Position numbers and translations under genes: made by a program. A stretch of DNA of 64,000 nt from Eupeodes corollae (Eukaryota; Arthropoda; Insecta; Diptera; Syrphidae). Below the pieces are notes generated by a model, which had not been told where the DNA came from, did not search any database, and worked only from the letters and a program-made list of their open reading frames with translations. How positions within the stretch are numbered: the first letter of the stretch is position 1; each line of letters starts with the position of its first letter. Below, piece by piece: positions 63,461 through 64,000 of the stretch. The stretch is from assembly GCF_945859685.1 (NCBI RefSeq), contig NW_026605681.1, positions 204,952-268,951 on the forward strand. The letters run 5' to 3'.

Positions 63461-64000
63461 TGTAGGTAATGAATAGGCGCAACTTTTCCTAGAACATACC
63501 CCACCTCTGTCTTCAACCCTTGACCTAATTACATGCTGTGGAACGAAATTTGTTCTACTAAAATCGTTCTACAAGCCGACAGTGGTGGCCGACAAAAATG
63601 TACCATATACCAAAATGTAGGTAATGAATAGGCGCAACTTTTTTTAGAACATACCCCACCTCTATCTTCAACCCTTGACCTGATTACATGCTGTGGAACG
63701 AAATTTGTTCTACTAAAATCGTTCTACAAGCCGACAGTGGTGGCCGACAAAAATGTACCATATAACAAAATGTAGGTTATAAATAGGCGCAACTTTTCCT
63801 AGAACATACACCACCTGTATCTTCAACCCTTGACCTAATTACATGCTGTGGAACGAAATTTGTTCTACTAAAATCGTTCTGCAAGCCGACAGTGGTGGCC
63901 GACAAAAATGTACCGTATAACAAAATGTAGGTAATAAATAGGCGCAACTTTTCCTAGAACATACCCCACCTCTGTCTTCAATCCTTGACCTAATTACATG
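63461..64000. repeat. Last monomers, array continues off the end
   Basis: After 63,460 the 11-monomer order is not continued; monomers with a seven-T run near 63,640, tgacctgatt near 63,679, ggttataaatagg near 63,776 and caccacctgtatc near 63,809 follow. The final monomer starts at 63,879 (ctgcaag) and is cut at 122 bp by the window edge. No boundary of the array is seen. Confidence 0.85.

Larger units (their letters stand above)
1..64000. repeat. 155-bp satellite DNA array filling the window
   Basis: A 155-bp unit recurs without interruption from base 1 to base 64,000, always in the same orientation. Starting each unit at ctacaagccg, successive starts fall at 1, 156, 311 and so on, and the register is still perfect at 3,101 and 11,626 (75 units). 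Monomers differ from the consensus mostly by scattered substitutions. Only about 19 length changes are seen in 413 units. Both ends lie inside the array, so its true length is greater than 64 kb. Such homogeneous arrays are typical of eukaryotic centromeric, pericentromeric or subtelomeric heterochromatin. Which of these applies, and the species, cannot be told from the sequence. No transposon, gene or unique spacer interrupts it. Confidence 0.98.

Noticed and set aside
1..64000. CRISPR array
   Set aside because: There are no unique spacers between repeats; the full 155 bp is repeated, and the unit is far longer than CRISPR repeats.
1..64000. Transposon-derived array or embedded mobile element
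   Set aside because: No terminal inverted repeats, target-site duplications, poly-A tails, or reverse transcriptase or transposase coding sequence; register continuity leaves no room for an insertion.
1..64000. Telomeric or microsatellite repeat
   Set aside because: No TTAGGG-, TTTAGGG- or TTAGG-type runs; the base unit is 155 bp with no shorter dominant period.

Overview
The whole 64 kb is one satellite DNA array. A 155-bp monomer repeats head to tail, always in the same orientation, from the first base to the last. I see no unique sequence, transposon, RNA gene or credible protein gene. By hand tally the window holds 413 monomer registers (63,878 bp) plus a final 122-bp partial monomer. 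The indels I located sum to -137 bp, and 413 x 155 - 137 equals 63,878, so the indel list appears complete or nearly so. The monomer is about 41% GC (64 of 155 bases) and has five CpG sites.

This points to a eukaryotic chromosome, most likely a centromeric, pericentromeric or other heterochromatic block, in a long-read assembly. I do not recognise the monomer. It has the length of grass centromere satellites (rice CentO about 155 bp, maize CentC about 156 bp) but not their sequence as I recall them. The species, and even plant versus animal, cannot be settled from this sequence.

Layout: (a) 1-9.2 kb: 4-monomer modules that build into a 15-monomer (2,325-bp) higher-order repeat (HOR) at about 4.0-9.2 kb. 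(b) 9.2-17.6 kb: a second copy of 0.9-2.4 kb, a base-exact 1,441-bp tandem duplication, and a nested 264-bp duplication that leaves monomers of 109, 92 and 109 bp. (c) 17.6-24 kb: another 15-monomer spacing, then 9- and 10-monomer spacings. (d) 24-34.3 kb: a 10-monomer tandem duplication and a 34-monomer repeat of a 3.7-kb segment. (e) 33.8-51.6 kb: a module tagged by a one-base-short poly-T variant, reused four times, with 19-, 10- and 15-monomer spacings. (f) 51.6-55.4 kb: a 12-monomer (1,858-bp) near-identical tandem duplication. (g) 55.4-64 kb: a more diverged zone with 10/11-monomer HORs and rearranged monomers of 141, 185 and 182 bp.

No genes work together here. The window is a record of unequal exchange and segment duplication. 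The most useful observations are the exact duplication junctions, the rise in indels in the right half, a linked pair of diagnostic substitutions that together create a 15-bp palindrome in one monomer class, and a full explanation of the small open reading frames as chance loss of one recurrent stop codon. Block boundaries were found by eye; most are good to about 20-100 bp, and those stated as exact were checked base by base at the junction.
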